DNA of 64,000 nt from positions 4,526,001 to 4,590,000 of the forward strand of contig NZ_AP024630.1 of NCBI RefSeq assembly GCF_019976975.1. The letters are read 5' to 3'. Of the stretch, positions 1 through 7,452 are shown piece after piece. The first letter of the stretch is position 1; each line of letters opens with the position of its first letter. The notes below the pieces were generated by a model, which was not told where the DNA came from, did no database searches, and saw only the letters and a program-made list of their open reading frames with translations. The position numbers and the translations under genes are program-made. Source of the DNA: Arthrobacter sp. NtRootA1. Lineage in GTDB: Bacteria > Actinomycetota > Actinomycetes > Actinomycetales > Micrococcaceae.

Positions 1-485
1 ACTTCCCATTCGCGCCATTGCTGTTCGCTGGGATTCCCGAGGGACACGCGTGCCCGCACTTGGTCGTCCACAAACTCGGCCGCGCGTTCGCCGTCGTCCT
101 GGTAGAGGGGGTAGGTGGTGCGCTCGGTGTTGAGTGTGGCGACTGCCACCACTGTGTGTCCGCGCGTGTAGGCAAGCACCCGATCCATCAATTCCACCGG
201 GACTGTATCCGCCTGGCCCAGGGGCGCGTGGATTTCGGTGCGACGTCCCGGACTGTGGGGAAGCTTGAGGTGCCACCCGGCGTCGGGACCTCCTGTCCGC
301 CGCCGCAGCGTGATTCCGCGGGCCGCAAGCGCGAGGTCATTGGTGTCGAAATAGACCGCTTCGAGGCTGTGGGTGGCCGGCTCTCCCACGCGGGCCACGC
401 CGTCGATTTTCTCAAGCGTGGGAAGCGCCGTGGAAGGATCGACGTCGAACTTCCGCTCGGCCTCAACGTTGCTGGAGGTTGCCAT
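1..485 (-). CDS. CYTH domain protein, partial (runs off left edge)
   Basis: The minus-strand translation starts MATSSNVEAERKFDVD and contains the CYTH hallmark ExExK-type opening 'EAERKF', then 'LEAVYFDTNDLALAARGITL' and 'LRRRTGG', the basic strands of the triphosphate tunnel metalloenzyme fold. About 161 residues are visible before the edge, which covers most of one CYTH domain; a CHAD domain often follows in actinobacterial homologues but would lie outside. CYTH proteins bind triphosphates or polyphosphate; the substrate here is unknown. The start is chosen at the ATG ending at 485 because GAGGAGAAGTG precedes it directly. Confidence 0.85.
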   Translation of the reverse strand, partial: MATSSNVEAERKFDVDPSTALPTLEKIDGVARVGEPATHSLEAVYFDTNDLALAARGITLRRRTGGPDAGWHLKLPHSPGRRTEIHAPLGQADTVPVELMDRVLAYTRGHTVVAVATLNTERTTYPLYQDDGERAAEFVDDQVRARVSLGNPSEQQWREWE

Positions 486-583
486 CACTTCTCCTCACAG
501 GAGCTTGTTCTTCGTGGCACCCGTGGAGGCCGGCCCGTTCGCTGGCCGACCTCCACCGGTAGAAGGCTTAGGCCGGGAAGCCG

Positions 584-1069
584 CTAAACCAATGCTCCTC
601 CGCCCTCGTCCACATCGCCACCGGATACGGTGCCACGCCAAGCTCCGGTTTCATGCCCTTGCGCCTCGATGAACTTCTTGAATTTGTCCAGATCGGCGCC
701 CACCCGCAAGCTGTCCGCTCCGACCGCCGAGCCGGCTTTTTCAGCGAGGGTGTCAGGCTCCCATTCGATCTCCACATTGACGCGGGTCCGCCCGGCGTCC
801 AGCGGTTCAAACGTCACCGTTCCCGCATTGCGCGGGCCGTCCACGCTCGCCCAGCTGACCAGGGAATCGGGCACCTGCTCAATGATCTGGGCATTGTATT
901 CGCGCTTTACGCCACCCACATTTGTTGAGAAGTGGAGAGCTGTATCATCGATCTGTTCTACGGACTCCACTCCGTTCATGAACTCCGGAAAGGTCTCGAA
1001 CTGCGTCCACTGGTTGTAGGCGACTGAGACGGGTACATCTACTTCGATTGCTTTATTGACGGTAGCCAT
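584..1069 (-). CDS. SRPBCC-family (polyketide cyclase/dehydrase-like) protein
   Basis: 161 residues beginning MATVNKAIEVDVPVSVAYNQ. The pattern 'VAYNQWTQFETFPEFMNGVESVEQ' followed by 'GTVTFEPLDAGRTRVNVEIE' is typical of SRPBCC (START-like) proteins of the coenzyme Q-binding/polyketide cyclase type, which form a helix-grip hydrophobic pocket. The ligand is unknown; in Actinobacteria such genes often accompany stress or envelope genes. The start at 1069 is favoured over longer in-frame options because AAGGAG lies 9 nt upstream. Two tandem 18-bp repeats sit just further upstream. Confidence 0.8.
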   Translation of the reverse strand: MATVNKAIEVDVPVSVAYNQWTQFETFPEFMNGVESVEQIDDTALHFSTNVGGVKREYNAQIIEQVPDSLVSWASVDGPRNAGTVTFEPLDAGRTRVNVEIEWEPDTLAEKAGSAVGADSLRVGADLDKFKKFIEAQGHETGAWRGTVSGGDVDEGGGALV

Positions 1070-1096
1070 AAGGTGTTGCTCCTTCAATGTTCTCTT

Positions 1097-1132
1097 CTTG
1101 GACTGGACACTTTTCTTGGACCGGACACTTTT
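1097..1132. repeat. tandem pair of 18-bp direct repeats upstream of the SRPBCC gene
   Basis: CTTGGACTGGACACTTTT (1097-1114) is followed directly by CTTGGACCGGACACTTTT (1115-1132); the copies differ at one base. They lie 28-63 bp upstream of the SRPBCC start codon, in the promoter region, so they may be a duplicated promoter element or regulator site. The role is inference. Confidence 0.6.
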
Positions 1133-1217
1133 GCGTCGGGTATTGCCGGCGGCGCGCCAGCCGGCTGGCTGCATAACCGGTGGCGCGCCTGTCTTATGGG
1201 CGCGCCGTGGTTACGGC

Positions 1218-1589
1218 CTAACCTGCGTCGAAATTCTCTTCGTCGTCGTCCTTGGGTGACTGGTCCCGGGGCAGATCATTGCCGCTGCCATCGGCCAGGG
1301 AGTCAGCAGGCTGGTCCAGATTCTGCTCGGCCTGGGACTGTTCGTCGATGCCACCGAAGCGGCCTGCGCCAGGTTCGCCTGCGCTGTCCGAGTCCTCGGG
1401 ATCCAGGTGGCTGAGATTTGGTGCGCCGGTTGCATATGTTTCGCCGTCTGGGCTGTCCTCGCTCAGGCCGGCTTCGCTGAGGTCCTCTTCCACACGGGGC
1501 TGCGCCTGTGATCCGCCCGCTTCCTGCTCTGCGGTAGGGGTACCGTACCCTCCGACTTCCTCTTCAGGTGTTGCGTTCTGCTTGTCCAT
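1218..1589 (-). CDS. small acidic hypothetical protein
   Basis: 123 residues beginning MDKQNATPEEEVGGYG, rich in Asp, Glu, Gly, Ser and Gln and ending DDDEENFDAG. There is no membrane segment, signal peptide or recognisable catalytic motif; the composition suggests an intrinsically disordered cytoplasmic protein of the kind seen in general-stress loci. The start is placed at the ATG ending at 1589 behind GGAAAGGACAGGTC. A longer in-frame start exists (ATG 9 codons upstream) but has a poorer context. I do not recognise a family. Confidence 0.6.
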   Translation of the reverse strand: MDKQNATPEEEVGGYGTPTAEQEAGGSQAQPRVEEDLSEAGLSEDSPDGETYATGAPNLSHLDPEDSDSAGEPGAGRFGGIDEQSQAEQNLDQPADSLADGSGNDLPRDQSPKDDDEENFDAG

Positions 1590-1715
1590 GTGACCTGTCC
1601 TTTCCATGCGGTGGAACGTGTTAATGGAACACTTCGAACCTATAAGGACGGTTGGCGACGTGTCCATGCTTTGAAGAAATTAGTCAGCAAACTTAGCAAT
1701 TTCGTGCTGGAGGCG

Positions 1716-2051
1716 CTATCGTGGCAGCCCCGATTCGTAGGGCACGAAGTCCGGACGCAACACGACCTCACTCGCACCCATCACCGCGATGTCCTCCCAC
1801 AACACCAGGAACGATCCCCTGTGCCACCAACGCAACAACTGCGCCACCGGCCAAGGCTGCGTCATCCCTTGCCGCTCAAACCCAAGGAAAGACGACGCCG
1901 TCCGCGGACTCACAATGATGCCCACCAAGCGGGCCTGGCTCAGGAGGTGGGTCGGTGCCGAATCCAAGGCGAAGCGGAAATCTGAAACCTCGCCCAGCCG
2001 GTCACCATTGCTATCCACCACCTCACGGCCGAGCATGTCAGCCAGGATCAT
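1716..2051 (-). CDS. PRC-barrel domain protein
   Basis: 111 residues; the N-terminus MILADMLGREVVDSNGDRLG followed by EVSDFRF is a classic PRC-barrel opening (conserved Gly-x-x-hydrophobic turn). PRC-barrels are small beta-barrels that bind RNA or partner proteins, and in transporter operons are linked to divalent-cation handling. The start overlaps the end of the upstream gene by 14 nt, so translation is probably coupled. It is the last gene of the NRAMP operon. An alternative start lies five codons downstream. Confidence 0.7.
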   Translation of the reverse strand: MILADMLGREVVDSNGDRLGEVSDFRFALDSAPTHLLSQARLVGIIVSPRTASSFLGFERQGMTQPWPVAQLLRWWHRGSFLVLWEDIAVMGASEVVLRPDFVPYESGLPR

Positions 2052-2466
2052 GGCTACCTCCGGGAATCCGGCCAATGACGTGGTTCCGAAGCCAGCGTTC
2101 CACCCACGAAGCATCAAGGGAGTCTGAACGCACCCCCACAGTAATAACGGTGTCCACACTGGCTACGACGTCCCACGGGATACGGATCAACCTGTCCGAC
2201 GGCGGCCTGCCGCCGAAGATCCGCGTGCCAAGTACCGGACCTGTCAGCAAGGCCGTAATGCTCGGCGGTGCAGCACCCTCCGGAATGGGCTCATCAGGCA
2301 CGGGACCGCTCAACTCGAGGTCGTCCACCGTGGTGACGGGTACGCCGTCGACGTCCAACACCTGCCGGTCCAGCAAGTGCAGCTGGGCATCGAGGACCAA
2401 CCCTGCCGGACGCGGCGCGGGCTTGACCTCATGTGGCTGGATCGTCCTCCGCTTGGCGGCACTCAT
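2038..2466 (-). CDS. PRC-barrel-like hypothetical protein next to NRAMP transporter
   Basis: 142 residues. The stretch 'LLDRQVLDVDGVPVTTVDDL' resembles one PRC-barrel repeat, and 'RLIRIPWDVVASVDTVI' fits the end of the fold; the rest is unassigned. Its start overlaps the transporter stop by 4 nt (ATGA), so the two are translationally coupled. With the following PRC-barrel gene it may form an intracellular regulatory partner for the transporter, as PRC or MgtE-N-like proteins do elsewhere. That partnership is inference. Confidence 0.6.
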   Translation of the reverse strand: MSAAKRRTIQPHEVKPAPRPAGLVLDAQLHLLDRQVLDVDGVPVTTVDDLELSGPVPDEPIPEGAAPPSITALLTGPVLGTRIFGGRPPSDRLIRIPWDVVASVDTVITVGVRSDSLDASWVERWLRNHVIGRIPGGSHDPG

Positions 2467-3692
2467 GCGCCTGCTCCTGTTGCGATCATGAGCGGGATTG
2501 CAGCCAGGGACGCGGCCAGGATGATCACCAAATACACCAGCCCCGCAATATTCACTGCCCTGTTGTTGACGTGCTCGCCCATGTATTGGGGATCATTTGA
2601 CACGATCAGAATGGGCAAATAGGTCAGCGGCAGCGCGATCGCGGAGAACACCACCGAGTACTCCGTCACCAGGATGGGGTCCACGCCAGTGACGAGGACA
2701 GCAGCACCCGCCAGCAGGACCACGATCATGGACATGTGGAACCTGGCGGCCTGGGCCGGGCGCCGGAACTTCCCCCATGACCATCCAAAGAACTGTGCCA
2801 ACGTGTAACCGCTTGAAAGGGTGGTTTCCAGCGCCGCGCCGAACGTGGCCGCCACAACGCCCAGAATCAGCACGGCCAAGGCCAGTTGGCCTCCGGCCTG
2901 GGCAACGGGCAAAGCAACCTGCGAGAGCGTGGTGACGCTGATCCCGGCAGGCAAAAGAACGACGGCGGCGCACGCGGCGATCGCCACGGAAAGGAACCCG
3001 CCCAGCGGGAACCCAAGAAGGACGTTTATCCGGGCCTGAAGAAGATCCTTGACCTTCCACCGCTCCTCCACAGCTCCGGAGGAGAAGAAGAAGACCTCGT
3101 ACGGCGTCATGGCAGCCCCGAACAGAGCAATGGCAAAGTACCAGTACACGCCCGCGCCCTCCTCCTTCGGCACCGAGGGCGTGAACGCCTGGCTGGCCAG
3201 GACACCCCAATCGGGCTTAAGGAGAAAGAGTGCCACTGCAAAGACCACCAAGGAGAGTCCCAGGAGCCCGGTAACGTTCTCCATGATTTTGAACTTCACA
3301 CGCCAAATCACCAGCCAAACGGCCAGCAACGCAACAGGGACCCAGAGCAGGTAAGCCACACCGCTGGCCAACTGCAAAGCCAAGGCGATGCCGCCGATCT
3401 CAGCGGTGACCGTCATCAGGTTGATCAGGAAGGAAGCGCCAAGGTTGGCCAGCCCGGCGCGTGGCCCCATGCGCTCGCGGATAACCTCGAAAGTCGCCCG
3501 TCCCGATACGGCCGCCACCCGTCCTGACATGTTGGCAAAGAGGCAGATTCCGACGACGCCCACCACCACCACCCAAGCCAGGGATAGCCCGAAGCGGGAA
3601 CCCACCACGGCGTTGGTCACCAAATCCCCGATGTCAACGAAGCCCCCGATAGCCGTCAGGATGCCAAGCGCAACACCGAGGAGCCGCTTCAC
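2463..3692 (-). CDS. NRAMP-family (SLC11-related) divalent cation transporter
   Basis: 409 residues with about 10-11 hydrophobic segments, the length of the NRAMP family. The TM1 region reads 'GGFVDIGDLVTNAVVGSRFG' where canonical Mn/Fe transporters have DPGN, and the TM6 region reads 'AAMTPYEVFFFSSGAVEERW' where they have MPHN. The metal-binding Met and Asn are therefore not present in canonical form, which recalls the NRAMP-related magnesium transporters (NRMT). Substrate is thus uncertain: Mg2+ is a reasonable hypothesis, Mn2+/Fe2+ less likely. It is coupled by ATGA overlaps to the lipoprotein gene upstream and the PRC-like gene downstream. Confidence 0.82.
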   Translation of the reverse strand: MKRLLGVALGILTAIGGFVDIGDLVTNAVVGSRFGLSLAWVVVVGVVGICLFANMSGRVAAVSGRATFEVIRERMGPRAGLANLGASFLINLMTVTAEIGGIALALQLASGVAYLLWVPVALLAVWLVIWRVKFKIMENVTGLLGLSLVVFAVALFLLKPDWGVLASQAFTPSVPKEEGAGVYWYFAIALFGAAMTPYEVFFFSSGAVEERWKVKDLLQARINVLLGFPLGGFLSVAIAACAAVVLLPAGISVTTLSQVALPVAQAGGQLALAVLILGVVAATFGAALETTLSSGYTLAQFFGWSWGKFRRPAQAARFHMSMIVVLLAGAAVLVTGVDPILVTEYSVVFSAIALPLTYLPILIVSNDPQYMGEHVNNRAVNIAGLVYLVIILAASLAAIPLMIATGAGA

Positions 3693-4192
3693 TGGATGCC
3701 GGCCTTGGTCATGAGGGCTTTGAGCTGGTCCGTTGCGCTACGCAACTCACCCAGGACCTCCGGCAGGCCGTCCGCGCCTGCTCCGGATTGCCCTTGCTCT
3801 TGTTGTTCTGCCTTGCCGGGCGCGTTACCGGGCGCGGTCAACGCATCACGGGCATGCAGCAACGCACGCGAGATAGTGGCGAAGGTGGCCAGCATGTCAT
3901 CACGAAGCGACTTCTCCTTCTCGGTAGGGGCGGTGAAACCCTCTACCTCATCGGTGGCCGACTCCACCTCGCCCAACATGTCGTCGGCGGCAGTGGACCC
4001 GGCAGCCGCCGTCGTGCTGTCTTTTATCCGGAGGTCCACAGCAAGGGTGGCCGCCTGGACGGCTGCAAACACATCTTTTGCTGGCTTCTCAAGCGTGTCG
4101 GCGGAAGGACGCGGGGAGCATGCGGCCAAGGCTCCGGCGAGTACCGCCAGAGCCAGGAATATCGCCGCGAGGCGTCTGCCTTGCCGAGTCAC
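3689..4192 (-). CDS. putative lipoprotein
   Basis: 167 residues with a lipoprotein signal: basic MTRQGRRLAAIF, a hydrophobic core and the lipobox 'LAACS' at about residues 22-26. The mature part is Ala/Glu-rich and probably helical, with two stretches resembling four-helix-bundle segments ('EVESATDEVEGFTAPTEKEK', 'LGELRSATDQLKALMTKAG'). Expected to be anchored to the outer face of the membrane. It overlaps the transporter start by 4 nt, so it may be an accessory factor of that system. No family recognised. Confidence 0.75.
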   Translation of the reverse strand: MTRQGRRLAAIFLALAVLAGALAACSPRPSADTLEKPAKDVFAAVQAATLAVDLRIKDSTTAAAGSTAADDMLGEVESATDEVEGFTAPTEKEKSLRDDMLATFATISRALLHARDALTAPGNAPGKAEQQEQGQSGAGADGLPEVLGELRSATDQLKALMTKAGIQ

Positions 4193-4392
4193 GATGGCTG
4201 CGGAACCTCGCAGCCTGCCTGTGGATCCATCCCTGTGTAATTAAGCGGTCCAGCGACGATATTCAAAGCGATCGTCGCGAACTGCGAACACTGGGCGGGC
4301 GGGGCGTTGTAATAGCCGCGTTGGCCCGCTGCTATTGCCCCAATGACGAGCCATACAACTACGATCAGCCCGATAATTGAACCGACTCGCAT
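4189..4392 (-). CDS. small single-pass membrane protein
   Basis: 67 residues from ATG at 4392: MRVGSIIGLIVVVWLVIGAI then 'AAGQRGYYNAPPAQCSQFA', a layout common in small actinobacterial membrane proteins (one N-terminal TM segment, then a short exported tail with two Cys). The GGGGGAAGAA just upstream supports this start over the ATG four codons earlier. The stop overlaps the lipoprotein start (ATGA), which places it at the head of the lipoprotein-NRAMP-PRC chain. Function unknown. Confidence 0.7.
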   Translation of the reverse strand: MRVGSIIGLIVVVWLVIGAIAAGQRGYYNAPPAQCSQFATIALNIVAGPLNYTGMDPQAGCEVPQPS

Positions 4393-4504
4393 TTCTTCCC
4401 CCATTCATAAACGGGAAAACCCAGCTTTTGCTTCTTACTGGGAGGCCAAAGGGCGCGGTCGGGGCCGGGATACCTTCCCTGGCCCCCGACCGCAAAACCC
4501 CATG

Positions 4505-4768
4505 TCAATCCGACGGATTAGTTTCGGTAGTTAAACCGCGATCATCCGCAGTCCGCTCATCCTTCTCTTCTGCCGGTCCAGGTGGATTCGCGGACTCATT
4601 ACCTCCGGCATCGGCGGCATCTTCCGAACCTGTTCCGGATGCGTCGCCAACAGGTACTTGATCATCGGACGTGGACGCACCAAGATCCCTTGGGATCGGA
4701 TGACCGGGCGTCGTTATCCCATCGTGCACCTGACTGAAGCCGGCAACTTCGCTTGGATCAGTTGTCAT
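4505..4768 (-). CDS. hypothetical acidic, disordered protein
   Basis: 87 residues beginning MTTDPSEVAGFSQVHDG, then a Gly/Ser/Asp/Glu-rich stretch without hydrophobic segments. The composition resembles the acidic protein at 1218-1589. Its ATG overlaps the stop of the small membrane protein upstream (ATGA), and no good independent ribosome site is visible, so translation is probably coupled. Family and function unknown. Confidence 0.5.
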   Translation of the reverse strand: MTTDPSEVAGFSQVHDGITTPGHPIPRDLGASTSDDQVPVGDASGTGSEDAADAGGNESANPPGPAEEKDERTADDRGLTTETNPSD

Positions 4769-4923
4769 ACGCGCGACCGGCCCCGGCCAAGAACCCAGCC
4801 AATGAGGGCCAGGACCAGCAGGATAATTCCTACCCAAAGCAAGAAACTCAAGGCCTGGTTAAAACCGCCAACAAGCAGCAGCACGATCGCAATGACGCCA
4901 GCAATCACCAATAGTGTGTTCAT
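4765..4923 (-). CDS. very small hydrophobic membrane protein
   Basis: 52 residues starting MNTLLVIAGVIAIVLLLVGG with a second hydrophobic stretch 'LWVGIILLVLALIGWVLG' and a basic end RGRSRV. Two membrane helices and a positively charged cytoplasmic tail are predicted by eye. The layout resembles the short DUF6131-type actinobacterial hydrophobic proteins, but I am not sure of that assignment. GAAGGGA lies about 13 nt upstream. It is coupled by ATGA to the acidic protein at 4505-4768. Confidence 0.6.
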   Translation of the reverse strand: MNTLLVIAGVIAIVLLLVGGFNQALSFLLWVGIILLVLALIGWVLGRGRSRV

Positions 4924-5152
4924 CTAAGCTACGCATCCCTTCAAACAAATTTGTCCAGTTAGGAAGGCGTCCGCTGGGACTCCAATTGGAGCTCCACCCC
5001 AAAGCAACGGGCACCGAACGGAGAAATGTTCTCCTTATTCCGTACTTACCCCAAATGACAACAGTTCAAACAGAACCACTGCCCTCCGAAGCACGTGCAC
5101 AGCATCATGATAGGCGCGCATTGTGTTTTGGCGCAGTAGTTCAACAGGAAAC
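4924..5152. other. intergenic stretch, no gene seen
   Basis: About 230 bp between the IclR stop and the small membrane gene, both on the minus strand. It should contain the promoter for the latter. I see no hairpin with a T-run and no coding signal. Confidence 0.4.
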
Positions 5153-5917
5153 TTAGTATGTCTTGGTGGAAAAAGCGCCAAGGACCCTGCTGATCTCCCG
5201 CGCAGTACCCGCCGCGGCCTCGCCGTATTCCTGATATTTGGCAGGCACAATCCTGCTTGACGGCCCGGAAATGGAGATGGAACCTGCCGCCACACCGCCT
5301 GGGCCAAGCAAGGGAACCCCAATCGAGGTAATCCCAGTGCTGAGACCCTGTTCATTGATGGAGTATCCACGGGCACGGGTTTCACCGATCATGGCCCGGA
5401 GCTGCGCCGGGTCAATCACGGTCTGCGGCGTTAGTGCCTCTAGGGGTGCGGCTAGATATTCATCCACGATTTTGTCCTCGGCGGCGGACAAATAGGCAAT
5501 CCCGGTGGAGGACGCGTGCATCGGCAAGCGGGATCCCAGTGGCAGGAAAGCCCTGAGGACATGGGGCGTGTCCAGGCGTTCGATGATGAGCATGTGCCCG
5601 CGGTCCGGGACGGCGAGGTGGACAGTCTCCGTGGTGTCCAGCTGCAATGCGTTCAGGGGCCCCATAGCGGCGTCGCGGATGACCGAGCCGCTGCTGCCCC
5701 GGCTGGCAACGGCAAACGCGTGGTTGGTCAGCACCCACTTTCCCGCCTGGGCTTCAGACTGCGCCACCCATCCCAATTCCGCCAGGGTCCTGAGCATGCG
5801 AAGGACCGTAGCCTTCGGGACGTCCAGCTCACGGCTCAGCTCCGACAGGCCCGCCGGCTGGTTGTCCGAGACGGCTTCGAGAACCCTGATCGCCGTGACC
5901 ACACTCTGCGTACTCAT
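5153..5917 (-). CDS. IclR-family transcriptional regulator
   Basis: 254 residues, normal for the family. The N-terminal winged helix (residues 1-65) includes 'GLSELSRELDVPKATVLRML' and the wing 'GWVAQSEAQAGKWVL'. The C-terminal effector domain has the typical 'ASSTGIAYLSA' and 'ARGYSINEQGLSTGITSIGV' segments. It is divergent from the carrier/CoA-transferase/hydratase operon starting at 6030, which it most likely controls in response to an organic acid or its CoA ester. A 17-bp perfect palindrome at 5977-5993 in the shared gap is the probable operator. Confidence 0.9.
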   Translation of the reverse strand: MSTQSVVTAIRVLEAVSDNQPAGLSELSRELDVPKATVLRMLRTLAELGWVAQSEAQAGKWVLTNHAFAVASRGSSGSVIRDAAMGPLNALQLDTTETVHLAVPDRGHMLIIERLDTPHVLRAFLPLGSRLPMHASSTGIAYLSAAEDKIVDEYLAAPLEALTPQTVIDPAQLRAMIGETRARGYSINEQGLSTGITSIGVPLLGPGGVAAGSISISGPSSRIVPAKYQEYGEAAAGTAREISRVLGAFSTKTY

Positions 5918-5976
5918 TCACACGCCCCCTTGACCGCTGACTTTCTTATGACCTACGGTACAGGCGATTTCCCAGA

Positions 5977-5993
5977 ATGAACCATTGGTTCAT
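5977..5993. promoter_or_regulatory. palindrome, probable IclR operator
   Basis: ATGAACCATTGGTTCAT is a perfect inverted repeat with 8-bp arms around one base. It lies 60 bp upstream of the iclR-type start and 37 bp upstream of the carrier start, the usual place for an autoregulating IclR operator. IclR-family operators are commonly palindromes of about this size. Binding is inferred. Confidence 0.6.
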
Positions 5994-6029
5994 CCAGTGA
6001 ACCGACGATGTTTGATTGGAGAACGGGTC

Positions 6030-7409
6030 TTGGAACAACAAATAGCTGCCCTCGCCATCTTTGTGGGCGTCTTTGTCCTCGCAACCCTGCGCAAAGTGCA
6101 CATTGGCGTGCTCATGTTCGCAGCGGCTGCGGGCGTTGGCGTTTGGATGGCAGGGATGACCATCGACAAAGTGGTGGCCGGCTTCCCCATCGGGATCCTC
6201 GTCCTTCTGGTGGGGGTTACGTATTTCTTCTCGATCGCCCAGGCCAACGGAACGATCGACCGCATCATTGAGCTGGCCATCACCAAAGTGGGTGACCGGG
6301 CTTTTTTCCTGCCGATCGCCTTTTTCGCGCTCACCATCGGCATATCTGCAATGGGCTCCCCCTTGGCAGGCTTGGTCATGGCACCGATCGGCATGCCACT
6401 TGCCAAACGCTATGGCATCGACCGCATGTTAATGGGGATCGCCATTGGGTCCGGCCTGAGCGCAGGTGGCTTCGCCCCCACCAGCTTGTTCGGCATTGTC
6501 ACGTACGGTACGGCCCGGGCTGCAGGGATTGACCTCGATCCTCTGGTCCTCTTCACCGTCGCTTTGGGAACCAATCTCCTTCTGTTGGCCGCCGCTTACG
6601 TCATGTTCGGCGGGTTCAGGTTGCTCAACACGCGTACTGCTGACGGTTTCGGCACCCAGCTGCCGTCCTTCAGCGCAAGCCGCCCGACGCCGTCGCACCC
6701 GTTTGAGCGCGAAGGCAACATTGCCCGAGGCAAGCAAGCAGCCGTCCAGGTCCTTGACCCTGCCGCGGCGACGGAGGTACCGGCATCGGCCTCAAAGCTC
6801 AACCGCAACCAAATCATCACGGTGCTGTGCATGGCGGGGCTGGTTGTCACCGTCATTCTGATGTCGGTCCTAGGCTCAAATCCGGACATCGGCGTTCTCT
6901 GCTTCGCATTCGCCTCAGTCCTTACCCTCCGCGATCCACAATCGGGCAAATCGGCTGTAGCCAAAATCGACTGGTCCACGGTGTTGCTGGTGGGCGGGAT
7001 CATCACGTTCGTCGGAGTCCTTCAGACCATGGGAGCCGTCGCTATGCTCGGCGAAGCAGCGGGCGCCGTCGGGACTCCCCTGCTGGCCGCGCTGGTGATC
7101 TGCGGGATCGGCGGACTCATCTCCGCGTTCGCTTCCACCACCGGAATGCTCGCGGCGCTCGTGCCGCTGGCATTGCCACTCGTGGCCTCCGGGGACATTG
7201 CCGGGTGGGCTGTCATTGCAGCGCTGGGCGTGTGCTCCTCGATTGTGGACGTCTCACCGTTCTCGACCGTCGGCGCAACAGTCGTGGCCACGGCAGATGC
7301 AGAAGAGCGGCCCCGCATCACCAGGCTCCTCACCCGGTGGGGTTTGTCCATGGTGGTGATTGGACCCCTCCTGTTGGTCGGTGCGCTGGTGGTTCCATCC
7401 AGCCTCTAG
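6030..7409 (+). CDS. MatC-like dicarboxylate carrier (ion transporter superfamily)
   Basis: 459 residues from a TTG at 6030, which has GGAG eight nt upstream; a longer TTG start at 5985 would overlap the palindrome and lacks a ribosome site. About 11 membrane segments and the duplicated half arrangement, with loop motifs such as 'AMGSPLAGLVMAPIGMPLAK' and, in the second half, 'SAFASTTGMLAALVPLALPL', fit the MatC N-type dicarboxylate carriers. Likely imports a dicarboxylate or similar acid. First gene of an operon with a CoA-transferase and an enoyl-CoA hydratase, so the imported acid is probably activated to a CoA ester. Confidence 0.78.
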   Translation: MEQQIAALAIFVGVFVLATLRKVHIGVLMFAAAAGVGVWMAGMTIDKVVAGFPIGILVLLVGVTYFFSIAQANGTIDRIIELAITKVGDRAFFLPIAFFALTIGISAMGSPLAGLVMAPIGMPLAKRYGIDRMLMGIAIGSGLSAGGFAPTSLFGIVTYGTARAAGIDLDPLVLFTVALGTNLLLLAAAYVMFGGFRLLNTRTADGFGTQLPSFSASRPTPSHPFEREGNIARGKQAAVQVLDPAAATEVPASASKLNRNQIITVLCMAGLVVTVILMSVLGSNPDIGVLCFAFASVLTLRDPQSGKSAVAKIDWSTVLLVGGIITFVGVLQTMGAVAMLGEAAGAVGTPLLAALVICGIGGLISAFASTTGMLAALVPLALPLVASGDIAGWAVIAALGVCSSIVDVSPFSTVGATVVATADAEERPRITRLLTRWGLSMVVIGPLLLVGALVVPSSL

Positions 7410-7452
7410 TTTTCCTACCGGTTTGCTTTACTACGCACGAAAGGTGCCCACC

